The translations under genes and the position numbers were made by a program. From Candidatus Blautia intestinigallinarum (GTDB lineage: Bacteria; Bacillota; Clostridia; Lachnospirales; Lachnospiraceae), in contig DXIX01000017.1 of assembly GCA_019112635.1 (NCBI GenBank), forward strand, positions 62,001 through 126,000: a DNA stretch of 64,000 nucleotides. The letters are read 5' to 3'. How positions within the stretch are numbered: the stretch's first letter is position 1; the number at the start of each line of letters is the position of its first letter. The notes below the pieces were generated by a model, which saw only the letters and a list, made by a program, of their open reading frames with translations, was not told where the DNA came from and made no database searches. This document shows, in pieces, positions 60,656 to 64,000 of the stretch.

Positions 60656-61294
60656 ATGTCAAAGATTCAAGAAGTGTATGAAACCGTGGAAAAAGGAAAA
60701 GTAAAAGCAATTCAGGGTCTGGTTCAGGAAGCGCTGGATGCAGGAGATGCGCCTCTTGATATTCTGAATAAAGGTATGATCGCAGCGATGGACAGTGTAG
60801 GCGCAAAATTCAAAGCGGGAGAGATCTTTGTGCCGGAGATGCTGGTTGCTGCAAAGTGTATGAAGAAAGGTGTTGAAATTCTGAAACCTCACCTGGCAAG
60901 CGGAGAGACAGGAGCAGCCGGAAAAGTTGTCATCGGTACCGTTGCAGGGGATATGCATGATATCGGAAAGAATCTTGTTGCCATGATGATGGAGAGCGCC
61001 GGATTTGAAGTGATCGATCTGGGTGTGGATGTTCCGATTCAGAAATTCCTGGATACCGTTGCAGCAAATCCGGATACAAAGATTGTCGGATGCTCTGCAC
61101 TTCTGACAACGACTATGCCGGCTCTGAAAGAGACTGTGGCAGCGCTGAACGCAGCTCCATTCCGCGGTCAGATTAAAGTTATGGTAGGAGGAGCGCCGAT
61201 CACAGAGGAATTTGCCAAAGAGATCGGAGCAGATGCTTATACAGAAGATGCAGCCAGTGCAGCTCAGAAAGCAAAAGAACTGGCAGCAGCTTAA
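60656..61294 (+). CDS. Corrinoid protein of a methyltransferase system
   Basis: 212 residues. The N-terminal helical cap domain (about 1-85) and the cobalamin-binding Rossmann domain carry the base-off signature GDMHDIGKN (DXHXXG), plus DLGVDVP, SALLTTTM and MVGGAP. It shuttles the methyl group as methyl-cobalamin. ATG 60656 lies 8 bp after AAGGAGG; the ATG at 60650 is too close. Confidence 0.95.
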   Translation: MSKIQEVYETVEKGKVKAIQGLVQEALDAGDAPLDILNKGMIAAMDSVGAKFKAGEIFVPEMLVAAKCMKKGVEILKPHLASGETGAAGKVVIGTVAGDMHDIGKNLVAMMMESAGFEVIDLGVDVPIQKFLDTVAANPDTKIVGCSALLTTTMPALKETVAALNAAPFRGQIKVMVGGAPITEEFAKEIGADAYTEDAASAAQKAKELAAA

Positions 61295-61318
61295 AATCCA
61301 ACGGGGAGGTTTTTTAAT

Positions 61319-62314
61319 ATGAAGACAATTCGTGAAAATTATATGGATCTTTTGAATACCGGTAAATCTGAGCGCCTTGTAAAACAGTATGAGCCTTTTG
61401 CGTTTGTACTGAATGAGCCTCTTCTGAAACAGGAATATCTGTGCCGAGTAAAAGGACAGGATACTCCGGACGCATGGGGAACTATCATCCGCTGGCCGGC
61501 TGATGAACATGCGGGAATGCCTTACATCACAGAGGAGAATAAAGTATGCCCGGATATCACAGAGTGGAAGAAATATGTGAAAGCTTCCAATCTGGAATTC
61601 CCGGAGGAAGACTGGGCAGAGGCAGTGGAGACAGCCAACAAGATTGACCGCAGCCAGTATATGGTTTCCTGCCTGATGGCAACTGGTATTTTCGAGAGAA
61701 TGCATTTCCTGATGGGATTTGAAGATACTTTGATGAATCTCCTTCTGGAGCCGGAGGCAATGGAGGAACTGGCAGATTATATCTGCGACTGGAAGATCGA
61801 ATATGCGAAGCAGTTGATTGATCATCTTCATCCAGATGCGATTCTGTCTCATGATGACTGGGGAGCAAAAGACCGTCTGTTCATGAGCAGAGATACCTGG
61901 GTGGAAATTTTCAAACCTCGTTATGAGAGACTGTACAGTTATATCCGCTCCAGAGGAGTACAGGTGATCCATCATGCAGACAGCTATCTGGCGAACATCA
62001 TTGAGGATATGGTTGACTGTCATATCAATGTATGGCAGGGTGTGCTTCCGTCCAATGATGTACCTGCACTGCTGAAACAGCTGAACGGCAGAATGGTTCT
62101 GATGGGCGGTCTGGATGCCGGTGCTTTCGATTTTGAAGACTGGACTCCGGAAATGGTTGAGAAAGAAGTTCGCCGTGCGGTGAACGCATGTGATGGACTT
62201 CCGGGATACATTCCATGTATCACTTACGGTCTGGCTGAGTCTATCTTCCCAGGTGTGTATGAGGAGATCGATAAGGTGATTGATCAGATCAATCAGGAGA
62301 GAGCAGGCCAATAA
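61319..62314 (+). CDS. UroD-family methyltransferase (MT1, probable O-demethylase component)
   Basis: 331 residues of the uroporphyrinogen decarboxylase fold used by MtaA, MtbA and the methoxyaromatic methyltransferases (MtvB/OdmB). Visible segments: SHDDWGAKDRLFMS, VQVIHHADSYLANIIEDMVD and LMGGLDAGAFD. The partners make it the enzyme that takes the methyl group from an outside donor. A methoxylated aromatic is the best guess, but the substrate cannot be read from sequence. The Cys of the usual HXC zinc motif is not seen in the IHHAD segment. Confidence 0.85.
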   Translation: MKTIRENYMDLLNTGKSERLVKQYEPFAFVLNEPLLKQEYLCRVKGQDTPDAWGTIIRWPADEHAGMPYITEENKVCPDITEWKKYVKASNLEFPEEDWAEAVETANKIDRSQYMVSCLMATGIFERMHFLMGFEDTLMNLLLEPEAMEELADYICDWKIEYAKQLIDHLHPDAILSHDDWGAKDRLFMSRDTWVEIFKPRYERLYSYIRSRGVQVIHHADSYLANIIEDMVDCHINVWQGVLPSNDVPALLKQLNGRMVLMGGLDAGAFDFEDWTPEMVEKEVRRAVNACDGLPGYIPCITYGLAESIFPGVYEEIDKVIDQINQERAGQ

Positions 62315-62355
62315 TTAGAGTAGCAGATTTCGTTTGTTGAATTCCATAAAAATAT

Positions 62356-62402
62356 AAAAACAGAGCATCTCCAGTCTTCGGATTTGGAGATGTTCTGTTT
62401 TT
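62356..62402 (+). terminator. Terminator of the methyltransferase operon
   Basis: An 18-bp stem (62356-62373 with 62385-62402; one G-U) ending in TTTTT. Confidence 0.95.
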
Positions 62403-62418
62403 ACAGGAAAGAAAAGGC

Positions 62419-62447
62419 TTTACTTCTATTTTTATCTTATATATAAT
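62419..62447 (+). promoter_or_regulatory. Promoter of the PurF-like gene
   Basis: TTTACT (62419-62424), 17 bp, TATAAT (62442-62447). No riboswitch is seen in the 40-base leader. Confidence 0.8.
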
Positions 62448-62494
62448 AAGACATGGATTTGTTTACACAGATTATATAGATAAGGAGATAAGAC

Positions 62495-63910
62495 ATGGGT
62501 GGAATTTTTGGAGTAGCTTCAAAAGAAGACTGTACATTAGATTTGTTCTTTGGAATTGATTATCACTCTCATCTGGGTACACGCAGAGGTGGAATGGCAG
62601 TATATGACAGGGAAAAAGGATTCAACCGTGCAATTCACAATATTGAAAATTCTCCATTTCGAACCAAGTTTGAGCGCGATGTGGAGTCTCTGAAGGGAAC
62701 GCTGGGCATCGGCTGTATTTCAGACAATGAGCCGCAGCCATTGATGGTTCAGTCCCATCTGGGAAGTTTTGCGATCACAACTGTGGGAAAAATTAACAAT
62801 ATGGAGCAGCTGATTGAGCATTCCTATAAAAACGGCTGTACACATTTCCTGGAGATGAGCGGCGGCAGTGTGAATTCCACAGAGATGGTGGCTTCTCTGA
62901 TCAATCAGAAACAGACGCTGGTGGAAGGAATTCAGTACGCGCAGGAATTGATTGACGGGTCTATGACAATTCTGATTATGACTCCGAAGGGGCTGTATGG
63001 AGCCAGAGACCTTATGGGAAGAACTCCTCTGATTCTTGGAAAGAAAGAGAATGCGTACTGTGCTTCTTTTGAGAGTTTTGCTTTCGGAAATCTGGGTTAT
63101 GAGACGGTTCGGGAACTGGGCCCGGGAGAGGTGGTATTTATCACTCCTGAGGGAGATGAGACACTGGTTCAGCCGAGAGATAAAATGAAGATCTGTTCTT
63201 TCCTCTGGGTATACTATGGATATCCAACAGCAACCTATGAGGGCGTGAACGTGGAGGAGATGCGTTATCGGTGTGGAGATATGCTGGCCCGCAGAGATGC
63301 CGGAGATGTCCATCCGGATATTGTGGCTGGAGTTCCGGATTCCGGTATCGCACATGCGGTTGGCTACGCAAACCGTTCCGGAATTCCATTTGCGAGACCT
63401 TTTATCAAATATACCCCAACCTGGCCGAGATCTTTCATGCCCACACAGCAGAGCCAGAGAGAGCTGATTGCCAAGATGAAGCTGCTTCCGGTGCATGAGC
63501 TGATCAAAGGAAAGAGTCTTCTTCTGATCGATGATTCCATCGTGAGAGGTACACAGCTTCGCGGAACAACGGATTTCCTCTATCAGAGCGGAGCGAAGGA
63601 AGTTCACATCCGTCCGGCATGTCCGCCGCTTCTGTACGGATGTAAATACCTGAATTTCTCCAGATCCAAATCGGAGATGGATCTGATTACCAGACGGGTG
63701 ATTCTGAAACGGGAAGGCGAGCTTCACTGTGAAGATAAACTGGAAGATTACGCAAATCCGGATTCTCAGAATTATAAAGAGATGCTGGAGGAGATCCGCA
63801 AGGAACTTCACTTTACTTCCCTGCGTTATCACCGCCTGGATGATATGATAGAGTCCATTGGCATTTCTCCCTGCAAGCTCTGTACTTACTGCTGGAACGG
63901 AAAGGAATAA
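62495..63910 (+). CDS. PurF-like amidophosphoribosyltransferase without N-terminal catalytic Cys
   Basis: 471 residues. The N-terminal glutaminase-type domain (Ntn fold, about 1-230) begins MGGIFGVAS, with Gly where PurF has the catalytic Cys (normally MCGIFG). The C-terminal phosphoribosyltransferase domain has an intact PRPP loop LLIDDSIVRGTQLRGT and a Cys-rich end CKLCTYCW that may bind an Fe-S cluster. It may use free ammonia, be regulatory, or make a different product. AAGGAG precedes the start. Confidence 0.87.
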   Translation: MGGIFGVASKEDCTLDLFFGIDYHSHLGTRRGGMAVYDREKGFNRAIHNIENSPFRTKFERDVESLKGTLGIGCISDNEPQPLMVQSHLGSFAITTVGKINNMEQLIEHSYKNGCTHFLEMSGGSVNSTEMVASLINQKQTLVEGIQYAQELIDGSMTILIMTPKGLYGARDLMGRTPLILGKKENAYCASFESFAFGNLGYETVRELGPGEVVFITPEGDETLVQPRDKMKICSFLWVYYGYPTATYEGVNVEEMRYRCGDMLARRDAGDVHPDIVAGVPDSGIAHAVGYANRSGIPFARPFIKYTPTWPRSFMPTQQSQRELIAKMKLLPVHELIKGKSLLLIDDSIVRGTQLRGTTDFLYQSGAKEVHIRPACPPLLYGCKYLNFSRSKSEMDLITRRVILKREGELHCEDKLEDYANPDSQNYKEMLEEIRKELHFTSLRYHRLDDMIESIGISPCKLCTYCWNGKE

Positions 63911-63916
63911 AAGGCA

Positions 63917-64000
63917 GTGAGTCAGGTTCGGCTGGACAAATATCTGGCGGATGCGGGCGTGGGAACACGCAGAGAGGTCAAACGCGAGGTGCAGAAAGGA
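63917..64000 (+). CDS. Pseudouridine synthase (RsuA/RluB type), 3' end outside the window
   Basis: Only 28 codons are visible, from GTG 63917: the S4 RNA-binding domain start VRLDKYLADAGVGTRREVKR, as in RluB/RsuA-type rRNA pseudouridine synthases. It begins 6 bp after the PurF-like stop. The product class is inferred from this short stretch. Confidence 0.72.
   Translation, partial: MSQVRLDKYLADAGVGTRREVKREVQKG

Noticed and set aside
60659-62311. 550-codon open frame on the minus strand across the corrinoid protein and UroD-type genes
   Set aside because: Both plus-strand genes are certain from motifs and ribosome binding sites. The antisense product shows no family pattern and lacks a start site; it is a codon-bias shadow.

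Overview
The window reads as chromosomal DNA of an anaerobic, Gram-positive member of the Lachnospiraceae (Clostridia). The evidence is the low-to-mid GC content, strong AAGGAGG ribosome binding sites, sigma-A promoters, CodY, a CIRCE-controlled groESL operon, the sporulation genes spoIIGA, sigE and sigG, and frequent GTG/TTG starts. A 4-hydroxyphenylacetate decarboxylase operon (p-cresol formation) together with a corrinoid methyltransferase operon suggests an acetogenic gut organism such as a Blautia relative. That genus guess is inference.

Layout. 1-10.4 kb is housekeeping: topA (cut by the window edge), codY, groES-groEL, a small membrane protein, guaB, a cell-wall amidase, then a ZTP riboswitch in front of separate IMP cyclohydrolase and AICAR transformylase genes. 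10.4-22.2 kb holds a YtrA-type regulator with its ABC transporter, pepF, a lysozyme-like protein, tRNA-Gly, small membrane and secreted proteins, an alpha/beta hydrolase and a heterodimeric ABC exporter. 22.3-26.6 kb is an unusual four-gene operon: a lipoprotein joining a solute-binding domain to a von Willebrand A domain, an XpaC-like membrane protein, a second solute-binding protein and a TelA-like protein. 26.7-33.2 kb carries degV, argS, a Ser/Thr kinase with a secreted partner, a HAD phosphatase and a CPBP protease.

33.2-43 kb is the metabolic accessory part: hpdB-hpdC-hpdA with an RpiR-type regulator, butyrate kinase, a branched-chain amino acid carrier (brnQ) and a GntR/FCD regulator. 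The buk-brnQ-gntR stretch contains three diverged copies of one promoter module, a structured leader RNA with terminator ahead of buk, a leader peptide ahead of brnQ and a candidate small RNA. 43-51.5 kb holds a SEC-C protein with duplicated leader hairpins, a DUF218 protein, aroD, the sporulation cluster (spoIIGA-sigE, then sigG 3.2 kb further on), a CorA-type transporter, a YtqB/MnmM-type methyltransferase and a two-domain polyphosphate:AMP phosphotransferase.

51.5-58.1 kb is a folate operon under a tetrahydrofolate riboswitch (folE, an HD phosphohydrolase, folP, a folB-folK fusion), followed by two HAD phosphatases, a radical SAM protein and a pyridoxal kinase. 58.1-62.4 kb is a PucR-type regulator divergent from a methyltransferase-corrinoid protein-UroD-type methyltransferase operon, probably for O-demethylation feeding C1 units to tetrahydrofolate. 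The window ends with a PurF-like protein lacking the N-terminal catalytic cysteine and the start of an S4-domain pseudouridine synthase.

Two themes link much of the window: purine/C1/folate metabolism (guaB, ZTP riboswitch genes, THF riboswitch genes, corrinoid methyltransferases, PurF paralogue) and amino-acid fermentation or nutritional control (CodY, brnQ, buk, hpd genes, sporulation entry).
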